DNA from: a virus
DNA length: 34,045 bases
Virus record (IMG/VR): IMGVR_UViG_3300013132_000132
Coordinates: 1 to 34,045 of that record
Reading direction: 5' to 3' (one strand)
Translations under genes and position numbers: made by a program
Part shown: piece by piece, positions 15,675-22,825 of the stretch
Numbering within the stretch: the first letter of the stretch is position 1
Layout of the letters: each line of letters opens with the position of its first letter
The notes under the pieces: generated by a model
Databases searched by the model: none
What the model saw: only the letters and a program-made list of their open reading frames with translations
Told to the model about the DNA's origin: nothing

Positions 15675-16526
15675 TTAGTTACTGCCAGACTCTATACTAT
15701 GTTTGTTAACACTGGATTCTTCACCTTTTTTAGCACTGGCTTTATTGGAATAACCCTTGGTGCGTGCACCGGGAACATTTTCATATTGCCCTGCATGTGG
15801 AAGATTTCCGCGTCCTTTTGTTCCATAGTTGTTAGCCGTTTTGGGAGAATGACCGTCTGGGGCAACTTCGGCTCCGCCTTTAACGATGTTTGCAGCAGAT
15901 CCGCCCATGTTATTGGCTTTTTGTAAAGCAGGTGATTTCTTCTGAATCGCTGCGCTACCACCGGCACCAACTTCGTGTCCTTCGGCAGTATTTGAAGGAG
16001 CAGCAACTTTTTCTACGTATTCACGAACAAGATTTTCGTCCATTTCTTCTTCGTCGTCTTCTTCGCCTTCTTCTTCGCCGGCCATAATTTTGTCAAATTC
16101 GGCTTTAAGCTCGTCGAGTGCAGCTTCTAGATCGTCAACACGGTCTTCAATTCCTTCTTCGCCCATGTCGGACATTTCTTCTTCGCCACCCATTTCTTCC
16201 TCGGAATCCATGTCACCCATGTCGTCCATGCCTTCTTCGTCGCCCATTTCTTCCTCGGAATCCATGTCACCCATGTCGTCCATGCCTTCTTCGTCGCCCA
16301 TCGGCATGTCCATCATATCGTCTTCCTGGCCTTCGTATGCACCGGTATGATCGACTGAAATCTCTTTTACAAGATCCTCGACCTGACTTCCGCCCATTGG
16401 ATCATTTTCTAATAGGCTTTCGTAAATGCCACGGCTTTTTTCAACTACTATATCGTGAAATAATTCACGAGCAAGATCGTGTTGCTCGGAAATAATGTAT
16501 TCAATAAGTTTTTCGTACTTGTTCAT
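15675..16526 (-). CDS. Acidic prohead core-type protein in the gp67/gp68 position
   Basis: 283 residues. ATG 16526 is chosen because AGGAG stands six bases upstream; a TTG at 16541 lies before that site. The N-terminal 60 residues are a mixed helix (MNKYEKLIEYIISEQHDLARELF). Residues about 75-165 are extremely acidic and Met-rich (repeats of MGDEEGMDDMGDMDSEEE, then DLEAALDELKAEFDKIM and a Glu run). The C-terminal 110 residues are Gly/Asn/Lys-rich and disordered-looking. In T4 the small acidic core proteins gp67 and gp68 lie between gp20 and gp21; this gene occupies that place and has the right character, so a core scaffold component cut by gp21 is likely. Homology to either T4 protein is not shown. 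Confidence 0.65.
   Translation of the reverse strand: MNKYEKLIEYIISEQHDLARELFHDIVVEKSRGIYESLLENDPMGGSQVEDLVKEISVDHTGAYEGQEDDMMDMPMGDEEGMDDMGDMDSEEEMGDEEGMDDMGDMDSEEEMGGEEEMSDMGEEGIEDRVDDLEAALDELKAEFDKIMAGEEEGEEDDEEEMDENLVREYVEKVAAPSNTAEGHEVGAGGSAAIQKKSPALQKANNMGGSAANIVKGGAEVAPDGHSPKTANNYGTKGRGNLPHAGQYENVPGARTKGYSNKASAKKGEESSVNKHSIESGSN
16191..16298 (-). repeat. Perfect 54-base tandem duplication inside the acidic core gene
   Basis: Two identical 54-base copies, 16191-16244 and 16245-16298, each encode 18 residues of the Asp/Glu/Met-rich segment. A third, diverged partial copy lies towards 16140-16190. Because synonymous sites are identical, the duplication is recent. Confidence 0.9.
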
Positions 16527-16551
16527 AAGAACTCCTGTCAAATGTTAAAGT

Positions 16552-16559
16552 TATTTAAT
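16552..16559 (-). promoter_or_regulatory. Possible late promoter box ATTAAATA
   Basis: Core TAAATA with 6 of 8 matches to the T4 late box. It lies just after the terminator at 16568-16598 and about 26 bases before ATG 16526, where a promoter for the core protein-21-22-23 unit is needed. Confidence 0.45.
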
Positions 16560-16567
16560 ATCCTGTT

Positions 16568-16598
16568 AAAAAAACACCGCCATTAAGGCGGTTTTTTT
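16568..16598 (-). terminator. Intrinsic terminator after the 76-residue gene
   Basis: Stem ACCGCC/GGCGGT with a 5-base loop, flanked by A-runs and T-runs on both sides. On the minus strand the stem is followed by a run of seven T, so it ends the unit containing the 76-residue gene. Confidence 0.85.
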
Positions 16599-16615
16599 GC
16601 GTTTTTTGAGTTATT

Positions 16616-16846
16616 TTACATCAAACCGGGCTGTTGAGGCTGGGCTCCGGGGCCATACTGCCCTGCTACTTTTTCAACTTTTTTCTCGTATTCTAACTTA
16701 CGTATGTCATTCATAATACGCAAACGATTTATTTGATCAATTGTTAATCGTGTTTTTCTAACATCATTTTTCTGAATGATGCTATTATCTTGTCCGCCAC
16801 TGTAAAATCCATATGGCTCCGGTGAGAAAAATTCAAATAAAGTCAT
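16616..16846 (-). CDS. Small head protein in the prohead core gene cluster, 76 residues
   Basis: ATG at 16846 with no visible ribosome site; a TATAAATA box lies only five bases upstream. The protein has an aromatic N-terminus (MTLFEFFSPEPYGFYSGG), a basic helical middle (RLTIDQINRLRIMNDIRKLEYEKK, in pattern) and a Gly/Pro/Gln tail. Small proteins with the same DVRKTRLTIDQINRLR layout lie between gp20 and gp21 in marine T4-like phages, where they are listed as prohead core or virion proteins; T4 gp67 has this position and size. A role in the prohead core is inferred from context. Confidence 0.65.
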   Translation of the reverse strand: MTLFEFFSPEPYGFYSGGQDNSIIQKNDVRKTRLTIDQINRLRIMNDIRKLEYEKKVEKVAGQYGPGAQPQQPGLM

Positions 16847-16851
16847 AATTT

Positions 16852-16859
16852 TATTTATA
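16852..16859 (-). promoter_or_regulatory. T4-late promoter box TATAAATA very close to a start codon
   Basis: Exact consensus on the minus strand in the gap between gp20 and the 76-residue gene. With T4 spacing transcription would start at or within the ATG at 16846, so the mRNA would be leaderless, or another start is used. Confidence 0.6.
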
Positions 16860-16862
16860 CAT

Positions 16863-18599
16863 TTATGCTGTTACTGGCCCTGCTACTGGAGGTGGTACTG
16901 CTGTTGCTCCAGGTCCTGCTGGTGCTGCCCCGGGTGGTGCTGCCCCGGGTGGAGCTTGCCCTTCAGCACCAGGCGGTACTTGTTCAGCAGCAGGCTCGGA
17001 CGTAAATGTTTCAAGATCAGACGCTAATCCTCCGGGTGTAATACCAGTGGCTCGCAATCCAAGATCTTCAGTGCCCGACCGTTTATCGCCGCGCTCTTCT
17101 CTCCATAGCTTTTCGTTTTCAGTAATTTCTTCTTCAGTAAGCCCGAGATATCGCTGCAACATAAATCTCTTACTCATATATGGCAACTGCTCTAACTGTG
17201 CAAATGCTTGAATCTTAGCAGAATCGAGTTCGGCTTGACGATATTTGGCAAAGTTCTGAGGCTCATTGAACTTTAATTCAAATAATGCATTGTCGATATT
17301 AATACCTCTCCAACGCATAAAGAGCTTGAACTCTTTATCTAAATTTTTAATTATGGTTTTTTGTAATCTAGAACAGTATTGATTAAATCTCCACTCTTGA
17401 ATCAATGCTGTAGTCACTCGCCCATCATTATAGCTCTGTGTTCCATCCTCGGTATCTTGTGGCAAATAGCTACTAGGGATACGTAATCCCCTAAACAATT
17501 TGTTAGTGAAAAATCGTAAATCAGTGATTTCGCCTACATTAGATCCGCCTTGGAGAGTCTCGACACTGCTACCACGTCCCTCAGAAGTCTGTGGAAAGAA
17601 GTAATCTTCTAAAGTACTTAAAGGATTATATGTGGCATCCATCATATTCAATCCACCCCCAGTCTGGGTAGGAATGCGACGCTGGTGAATTTCGTTTTTA
17701 ATTCTCTCTACGTAGGCCATAGCCATGTGCGGAGGCATATTACCTACGTCAATTTTAAAAATTCTTCGCTCAGGTGCTCGCTGAACTCGATATATGATCA
17801 CAGCATCTTCAATTAGTTCTTTTTGTTTGAATACCTTAAAAACACTCTCTAATACACTAGTACCAAAAGGCCATGTCACATCCAAGCCTTCTGTTAGACT
17901 TAGATGCAATACATGTTGAGCTTCGATTGCGTATTCATTTTGTGCTCGGCCAAATCGTGTGCCGCCAGCATAGGGAACGTTAGGCTGAACATAAGCACCA
18001 CTAGGGCCACCAATCTGTGGTCTTGTGATATAAGTATCGCTAACACTGACCTGTGTCACTGTTAAATTTTCTAAATTCGGACTGATTTCCTTAATTACAT
18101 ATTGCTCAGGTTCTTTTCCTTCGCCTTCGTTTACAATAACTTTAACCACTTTACTCATTTCAACCCAATAAAGTTGAAAAGTTTCGGGATCTCTTATAAA
18201 AAGTTGATCGCCATACTTGATGGTATTACGTACTAATTTAAATAGTCTTTGATCAAAATGATTTAATTTAATCCATTGCTGAAGTTGATCTTTGATGATA
18301 TTAACTTCGTTTTCTGTGGGTTCATCTTTGTAATCAAGGTCAAATACACGGCCACTCTTTGGATCCATTTGGCTACAAAATTCGGCTAAAATGTCCAATG
18401 CACTATTAATCTCCGAATCCATATCCATTTGTTCGTACTGATTATATCGCTCAATTCTGTTAGGGTGACCGATATAAACATCAGGTAAATTACTTTGATA
18501 ATTTCTAAAGACAGGAACATAATCCTGTCTTCCGCTGATAGGACTTGAACTTGTTCGATCTAAATTTTGTACTTTAAAATATTTTTTCCAAGATGCCAC
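16863..18599 (-). CDS. 20: Portal vertex protein, gp20-like
   Basis: 578 residues. The start is GTG at 18599 (MASWKKYFKV), supported by AGGA seven bases upstream; no nearby ATG gives a better start. Gp20 forms the dodecameric ring through which DNA enters the head and on which the head is nucleated. Family-like stretches are visible: YVPVFRNYQSNLPDVYIGHPNRIERYNQYEQMD in pattern at about 25-60, DSEINSALDILAEFC at 61-75, the RAPERRIFKIDVGNMP motif at about 275, and QRRIPTQTGGG...EDYFFP at about 305-335. The length is close to T4 gp20 (524) plus a Pro/Ala/Gly-rich tail at about 535-578. Upstream lies the tape-measure-like gene on the same strand, with a CATAAATA box between them. Confidence 0.93.
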   Translation of the reverse strand: MASWKKYFKVQNLDRTSSSPISGRQDYVPVFRNYQSNLPDVYIGHPNRIERYNQYEQMDMDSEINSALDILAEFCSQMDPKSGRVFDLDYKDEPTENEVNIIKDQLQQWIKLNHFDQRLFKLVRNTIKYGDQLFIRDPETFQLYWVEMSKVVKVIVNEGEGKEPEQYVIKEISPNLENLTVTQVSVSDTYITRPQIGGPSGAYVQPNVPYAGGTRFGRAQNEYAIEAQHVLHLSLTEGLDVTWPFGTSVLESVFKVFKQKELIEDAVIIYRVQRAPERRIFKIDVGNMPPHMAMAYVERIKNEIHQRRIPTQTGGGLNMMDATYNPLSTLEDYFFPQTSEGRGSSVETLQGGSNVGEITDLRFFTNKLFRGLRIPSSYLPQDTEDGTQSYNDGRVTTALIQEWRFNQYCSRLQKTIIKNLDKEFKLFMRWRGINIDNALFELKFNEPQNFAKYRQAELDSAKIQAFAQLEQLPYMSKRFMLQRYLGLTEEEITENEKLWREERGDKRSGTEDLGLRATGITPGGLASDLETFTSEPAAEQVPPGAEGQAPPGAAPPGAAPAGPGATAVPPPVAGPVTA

Positions 18600-18620
18600 A
18601 GTATTTTCCTAGATGTTTTA

Positions 18621-18628
18621 TATTTATG
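18621..18628 (-). promoter_or_regulatory. T4-late-type promoter box CATAAATA
   Basis: Matches the late box at 7 of 8 positions, 22 bases before the GTG of gp20. Expected start is near 18615, leaving an AGGA ribosome site in a leader of about 15 bases. Confidence 0.6.
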
Positions 18629-18637
18629 GTATTGAGA

Positions 18638-20941
18638 TCAACTGTAAGCGTTCTTTAAAAGTTCGGTAGAAACATCCTTGTGATCACCTATAGCGGCCAG
18701 CATACCTTCGTTAATTTCAATTAATAAATTAAACTTTTTAGTTTGTTCGGCTAAAGCATTCATTAATGGTGTCACAATATCAATCCCGCCTGTACTAGGT
18801 TCTGCTTCGTTGACTATAGAAGATTTTACAGCAATTGTTCCGCCTTCGGGGATGACCATTTCGTTTCCGTGCAATACTGCAAAATATCCCGATCTTGGTC
18901 CGGATATAACCCCACCTTTTGCACCCTCAGGCAAGGGATCAACGATAGTCACTGGCAAAGGATTATTTCTGTCTGCATTTATAGTGACCGGTCCGGCACC
19001 GCCTGTCGGTGATTGACCCGATGATGTTTGTTTTCCTTCACTTTCGCTTTGTTGACGTATCTCTTTGTTAATCTCCTCTATTCCCTGAATACGAGTTTTT
19101 TCATCTTTTAGAAGATCGCCGATTTGTTTTTTTCTTTCGGCATCTAATCCAAGAGTTTCCAACACTGTTTCGGCCTGATTTGCATCCTTTACCATTGCCA
19201 CTTGAACTTTTTTAAATGCTTCACCAAATCCCTCAAGTCCGGGTATTTTTGACAACATAGTAGACAGCACACCCAAAGTACCCAACAGTAAACTACTGTA
19301 TTTGGGCAATAGCTCTGTGGCAATTTTTTCAAATTCAATAGCAAAATTCTGAGAAGCAGTAGTTGCTTTTCTGAAATTTGCAGTTAATTCATCACGTGCT
19401 TCTTTTTGTTCTCTTGCTGATCGCTCAGCATCCTCAATGGACTCTTTAGTGGTTTTATTTCTAAAAGCCAATTCACCACCTAATATCTTAGCTAATTCAC
19501 TAACTATACCGCCCACCCCAGCAGCACCAGCTAATCCAATTTCTCTTAAATTCAATATTTCCTGTTTGGTTTGTTCGCCTAATTGTTTGTTAGCTTCTCT
19601 TACCGACTCGGGTGTCAACTGCCCTCTTGCAAACTGATCTGCATATGAGTTAACACTATCAGTTAATCCCTGACTCATAGCCGCAGCAGCAGCGCCCTCA
19701 CGATTGATCACAGAACCAAAATTAACTACATCCATGAAATTACGTTGTTGCAATTCACTCATATTGGCCATTGCCATTACAACATTCTGACGCTGAACTT
19801 CATCCATCCCTGCTAATTTTTGCTGGAACGCCAATTGACTAGCTGCTTGTCTAGCAGATTCCATGCGTTTTTTAGCATCTTCACCAGTTGATGCTGCAAT
19901 AATTCTTAAATTTTCGGCATATTTTTCAGTCTGCTGCGCTACCACAGCATTACTTGCACGTAGTGGTCCACCACTCTGACGCATATCACGCATGACTTCT
20001 GCGGTTAGTGCAGCCTGTTCTTCAAAACTAAAACCGAGATTTAATAATCTCATTTTCATAGTCTCGCCGCCTTTCTCCAATACACCACCCATCCTTGCCG
20101 CAGCTTCTCGTACCCCAATGCCTAGATCGGCTAGTATAGGACCACTGGACTTTACTACCGAACTAAACTGTGTTAGTGTTAATCCGCTTTTACTGGCTGC
20201 GTCTCGCATTCCGGTAAGACCATCAGCATAAAGAGCACCTGCGTTGGCCATCCCAATGAAGGCAGTGTTAGTTTTTTCTAATTCTTTGCTTAAAATATCC
20301 AATGCAAAGTTAACACCCTGCGCGGCCATTCCGCCCATTCTCAACAAACCACCGGCTGCATAAGTAAGTGCACCGGCCAATTTGGCCATAGGATTTTGTA
20401 CAGCAAATAATGCTGCACCAAAATTGGTTAACATCTTACCGCCCGATGTTAACCCAGTACCGATTAAGCCCAAGCCAGCAGATAATGCTCCGCCGGCCAT
20501 TTCTGTTGCACTACCGCCACCTTGTAAGGTTCGTATAAACCCGCCCATAGTAGAAGTCAATGTTGTCAATGTATTTCTGAAAATAGCAGTGGCATTGTCC
20601 ATATTAAACAAACCACTGATAAAATTATCTTTAGCTAATTTGACTTGAGCATCGTTAATTCTTCTTAGTTGTTCAGCCTGTTCTGCTCTATTACCATACT
20701 TGACTACATTTTGTCTAAGTTCATTAAATTGTTGAGCCAATGTCGATGCTTGATTTCCTGCTATACTATATCGACCTCTTAGATTTTCTAAGCTAGCAGA
20801 TATATTAACTGCTCCGCTAGTTGCTCTAGAATTAGCAGCAGTAGATCGATCGACACTGTTTGAATAGACAATACTGGAACTACGCATACGCTCAATGGCG
20901 TCAACTAGTTGTCTAACCAGATCATCGGTATTTGTTGCCAT
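18638..20941 (-). CDS. Tail tape-measure-like protein (gp29-type position)
   Basis: 767 residues from ATG 20941. Long helical, Ala/Gln/Glu-rich regions (about 1-120 and 260-560) flank a Gly/Ala/Leu-rich hydrophobic stretch at about 130-215, the usual plan of a tape measure that fills the tail tube and sets its length. Near the C-terminus (about 670-695) is the KGGVISGPRSGYFAVLHGNE motif common in phage tape-measure-like proteins. In T4, gp29 is the baseplate hub and tape measure, encoded near genes 26 and 51; here the gene lies back to back with a gp26-type gene. T4 gp29 is 590 residues, so this would mean a somewhat longer tail if length scales. Another hub-associated structural role remains possible. 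Confidence 0.7.
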   Translation of the reverse strand: MATNTDDLVRQLVDAIERMRSSSIVYSNSVDRSTAANSRATSGAVNISASLENLRGRYSIAGNQASTLAQQFNELRQNVVKYGNRAEQAEQLRRINDAQVKLAKDNFISGLFNMDNATAIFRNTLTTLTSTMGGFIRTLQGGGSATEMAGGALSAGLGLIGTGLTSGGKMLTNFGAALFAVQNPMAKLAGALTYAAGGLLRMGGMAAQGVNFALDILSKELEKTNTAFIGMANAGALYADGLTGMRDAASKSGLTLTQFSSVVKSSGPILADLGIGVREAAARMGGVLEKGGETMKMRLLNLGFSFEEQAALTAEVMRDMRQSGGPLRASNAVVAQQTEKYAENLRIIAASTGEDAKKRMESARQAASQLAFQQKLAGMDEVQRQNVVMAMANMSELQQRNFMDVVNFGSVINREGAAAAAMSQGLTDSVNSYADQFARGQLTPESVREANKQLGEQTKQEILNLREIGLAGAAGVGGIVSELAKILGGELAFRNKTTKESIEDAERSAREQKEARDELTANFRKATTASQNFAIEFEKIATELLPKYSSLLLGTLGVLSTMLSKIPGLEGFGEAFKKVQVAMVKDANQAETVLETLGLDAERKKQIGDLLKDEKTRIQGIEEINKEIRQQSESEGKQTSSGQSPTGGAGPVTINADRNNPLPVTIVDPLPEGAKGGVISGPRSGYFAVLHGNEMVIPEGGTIAVKSSIVNEAEPSTGGIDIVTPLMNALAEQTKKFNLLIEINEGMLAAIGDHKDVSTELLKNAYS

Positions 20942-20952
20942 GGTTTAAATCC

Positions 20953-20960
20953 AATAAATA
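20953..20960 (+). promoter_or_regulatory. T4-late-type promoter box AATAAATA (plus strand)
   Basis: 7 of 8 match, 34 bases before ATG 20995 of the gp26-like gene. Expected start is near 20966, five bases inside the region transcribed from the opposing box at 20977-20984. Confidence 0.5.
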
Positions 20961-20976
20961 TTTGGTGCTTTTCTAT

Positions 20977-20984
20977 TATTTATG
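20977..20984 (-). promoter_or_regulatory. T4-late-type promoter box CATAAATA (minus strand)
   Basis: 7 of 8 match, about 36 bases before ATG 20941 of the tape-measure-like gene. It faces the plus-strand box at 20953-20960, so the two transcripts would overlap at their 5' ends by a few bases. Confidence 0.5.
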
Positions 20985-20994
20985 GGATAAAAAC

Positions 20995-21831
20995 ATGTCA
21001 ACTAATCCGCTTTCAAATTTCTTTAGGCAACCTGCTATACATCTAAAACTGCCCAGCGGAGGAAAATATTGGCCTGATGGCGCATTGGATTTACCAATCA
21101 CCGGCGAAATACCCGTTTACCCAATGACTACCAAAGACGAAATTACACTGCGAACTCCTGATGCACTATTAAATGGTGCAGGTGTTGTGGATCTGATTCA
21201 TAGTTGTTGTCCAAATGTGTCCGATGCATGGAACATGCCCAGTATTGATGTTGATGCTACAATTATTGCTATACGTATTGCCAGCTACGGCCAAAACATG
21301 GATTTTGAAAATCGTTGTCCACATTGTAATGAAGATAATACTCACGCCATAGATCTTACTGCTATATTAGATAACATCAAAACACCCGATTTTCAGACAC
21401 CAGTGAAGCACAACGGGCTAACATTTAAGTTGAAACCGCAGAGTTATTTCAGTATTAATGCCACTAATAAACAGAATTTTGAAGAGCAACAATTGCTGAG
21501 AAATGCCAACGACCTCGAAGATGAAGAAGAAAAACTTCGTGTTTATACTGAACAATTACAGAGAATTATTGTACTCAGTATCAAATTGGTCACCGATTGC
21601 ACCGATTGTATTATAACACCCGACGGTATTAAAGTCACTGACCCGGACCATATCAAGGAGTTTTACGAACGTGCCGAAAGTCGACTAGTTAATTTGATCA
21701 GGGATCACATTTCAGCAATAGTCAAAGATTCAGCTATACCAGATATTGGTGTCACCTGCGGTAGTTGCGATAAAGAATATTCAATAAATTTAACCTTCGA
21801 CTACGCAAGTTTTTTCGGAAAAGGCTTTTGA
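20995..21831 (+). CDS. 26: Baseplate hub assembly protein, gp26/T4_baseplate-type
   Basis: 278 residues from ATG 20995 (a longer TTG start at 20932 would run through the promoter region and is rejected; GGGAT lies six bases before the ATG). The opening (NPLSNFFRQPAIHLKLPSGGKYW, in pattern), PVYPMTTKDEI, RTPDALLNG and SCCPNVSDAWNMPSIDVDAT are hallmarks of the T4 baseplate gp26 family as I know it. It has two CxxC pairs, C108/C111 (CPHC) and C255/C258 (CGSC), which may form a zinc site. Residues about 160-220 are a charged helical insert. T4 gp26 has 208 residues. The stop TGA overlaps the TTG start of the next gene, so the pair is translationally coupled. Confidence 0.8.
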   Translation: MSTNPLSNFFRQPAIHLKLPSGGKYWPDGALDLPITGEIPVYPMTTKDEITLRTPDALLNGAGVVDLIHSCCPNVSDAWNMPSIDVDATIIAIRIASYGQNMDFENRCPHCNEDNTHAIDLTAILDNIKTPDFQTPVKHNGLTFKLKPQSYFSINATNKQNFEEQQLLRNANDLEDEEEKLRVYTEQLQRIIVLSIKLVTDCTDCIITPDGIKVTDPDHIKEFYERAESRLVNLIRDHISAIVKDSAIPDIGVTCGSCDKEYSINLTFDYASFFGKGF

Positions 21832-22046
21832 CCCTGAGCAGGGAAGAGATCGTAGAGTTATTAGAAAAATACGATCAAGAGTCAAAAGCCATACGTAAAG
21901 AAGCATTAAAGTTTACTTGGTACATGCGTGGTGGATTGAGTTATAACGAAGCTATGGCTCTTAGTCATCAAGAGCGTGAGATAGTGGCTGCTATAATCAA
22001 AGAAAATATTGAAACTACCGAGAAAACTAAACTTCCATTTTTCTAA
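21828..22046 (+). CDS. Small partner of the gp26-like gene, possible baseplate-hub assembly protein
   Basis: 72 residues starting at TTG 21828, whose TG is shared with the TGA of the gene before (TTGA overlap); no ATG or GTG lies near enough to replace it. The protein is helical and charged (SREEIVELLEKYDQESK), with WYMRGGLSYNEAMALSHQEREIV in the middle and TKLPFF at the end, a layout I associate with a short conserved gene directly after gp26 in marine T4-like phages. In T4, gene 26 is followed by gene 51, a hub assembly factor, but similarity to gp51 is not shown. It is the last gene before the structured non-coding region. Confidence 0.65.
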   Translation: MTLSREEIVELLEKYDQESKAIRKEALKFTWYMRGGLSYNEAMALSHQEREIVAAIIKENIETTEKTKLPFF

Positions 22047-22105
22047 GTCGCTATTATTCATTTATACCAGCAGTTTCATTGTTCTGAGCGGTGCTACACA
22101 CCGCT

Positions 22106-22171
22106 AGTGATTAGATTTTTTCCTTCATTCGCTATCGCTCACGTCAGTAAACAAATCTAATCACTGTTTTT
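22106..22171 (+). terminator. Long-loop stem with U-run after the gp26-like unit
   Basis: AGTGATTAGATTT (22106-22118) and AAATCTAATCACT (22153-22165) form a perfect 13-bp stem around a 34-base loop, followed by GTTTTT. A GC-rich stem-loop AGCGGTG/CACCGCT (22087-22105) abuts it. This could end the gp26 unit, or it may be the first domain of the RNA described next; the long loop is unusual for a simple terminator. Confidence 0.5.
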
Positions 22172-22194
22172 AATATTGATATTATTATGTTCTT

Positions 22195-22700
22195 TGGGTT
22201 AGTATTCGACGAAGATGTAGTCAATATTCGCCCGTCCGCAGGGCGAAATTGATATAGTGCATTCGACGCGAGTGTCATATCAATCAACTAAAAGAGCTGC
22301 CTTTTACTACCTTTCTTGAATATTCCACCCAGGGTTGGGGCGGACTACCTTGATTGATCTTGTGCGTAAACTGCAAGAAGCGGTCGGTCTGTACTTCTAT
22401 CGCTCTAGTATTCGCTGTGGATCTCTCCACAACCGGCGGGCTGGCAGGTATACCGTAGTTGACCAATATCCTGTCCAGTCAGGTTGTATCTTTTTCACAG
22501 AGCCTGAATCCTTAAAACCATGATCGTTTTATGCCGCTCTTTGCTGTGGTTAACAGCGTCCCACCGGCGGTCATTACACGAGCCGGATCACCTAAGAGCA
22601 CAGAGACTAACACTCTGCATCTGTGGCTGCAAGCTGAATTTTAGGGCACTGACCTAAAATTGCCTGAACTTTACCTTAATTTGAGCCTTGATTGGGAATT
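22195..22700 (+). ncRNA. Candidate large structured non-coding RNA
   Basis: The 779 bases between the stop at 22046 and ATG 22826 hold no credible gene, but are full of inverted repeats. Examples: TCAAT-TTCGCCC/GGGCGAAATTGA (22221-22252, one bulge), TTGATAT/ATATCAA (22249-22283), TAAAAG/CTTTTA (22289-22306), TGTGGA/TCCACA (22416-22431), CCTG/CAGG (22470-22483), ATGCCGC/GCGGTCAT (22531-22574, one bulge) enclosing GCTGT/ACAGC (22543-22557), CACAGA/TCTGTG (22599-22625) and AATTTTAGG/CCTAAAATT (22637-22661). My hand count gives about 50% G+C for 22321-22620 against about 37% for 21841-21900 in the preceding gene, as expected for selected RNA structure in an AT-rich genome. Strand is assumed from the neighbours. 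Size and phage setting recall the large ornate RNA classes GOLLD and ROOL, but I cannot show membership. Ends are uncertain; no clear promoter or strong terminator was found. Confidence 0.55.
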
Positions 22701-22718
22701 TGACGTGGTGTCTAGTGG

Positions 22719-22752
22719 TGCCATGATGTGTGTGCCTATATGTGTGCCATGA
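22719..22752 (+). repeat. Short direct repeats between the structured region and the nuclease gene
   Basis: GTGCCATGA occurs twice and TGTGTGCC occurs twice within about 35 bases. No pairing partner or function is apparent. The remaining bases to 22825 are AT-rich, with a weak AAAATT/AATTTT stem and T-run at 22775-22800 that might end an upstream transcript. Confidence 0.5.
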
Positions 22753-22813
22753 ATACAGCATTACTTATGTAGATAAAATTAACGCAGGAATTTTTTATTT
22801 ACACCCGTTTGTC

Positions 22814-22821
22814 CTTAAATA
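22814..22821 (+). promoter_or_regulatory. TAAATA-type box four bases before the nuclease start
   Basis: CTTAAATA matches the late box at 6 of 8 positions. It is too close to ATG 22826 for a normal leader, the same arrangement as at gp55 and the 76-residue gene. Chance in AT-rich DNA is possible. Confidence 0.25.
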
Positions 22822-22825
22822 TTCT

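Noticed and set aside
16090-16495. Ser/Pro-rich plus-strand ORFs opposite the acidic core gene
   Set aside because: They are antisense images of the Asp/Glu/Met repeat; no ribosome site or promoter.
22204-22268. tmRNA, suggested by ATTCGACG resembling the GATTCGACGG of tmRNA 5' ends
   Set aside because: No T-arm (GGTTCAANTCC type), no acceptor stem with CCA and no tag ORF ending in Ala-Ala could be found in normal or permuted order.
22284-22523. Two overlapping ORFs of about 60 residues, one on each strand, in the structured region
   Set aside because: Both need TTG starts, have no ribosome site and consist of translated stem-loops; composition is unlike phage genes here.
22211-22612. Group I intron, suggested by AAGATGTAGTC (S-like) and CACAGAGACTAA (R-like)
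   Set aside because: The elements are in reversed order and no P/Q core or split gene flanks the region.
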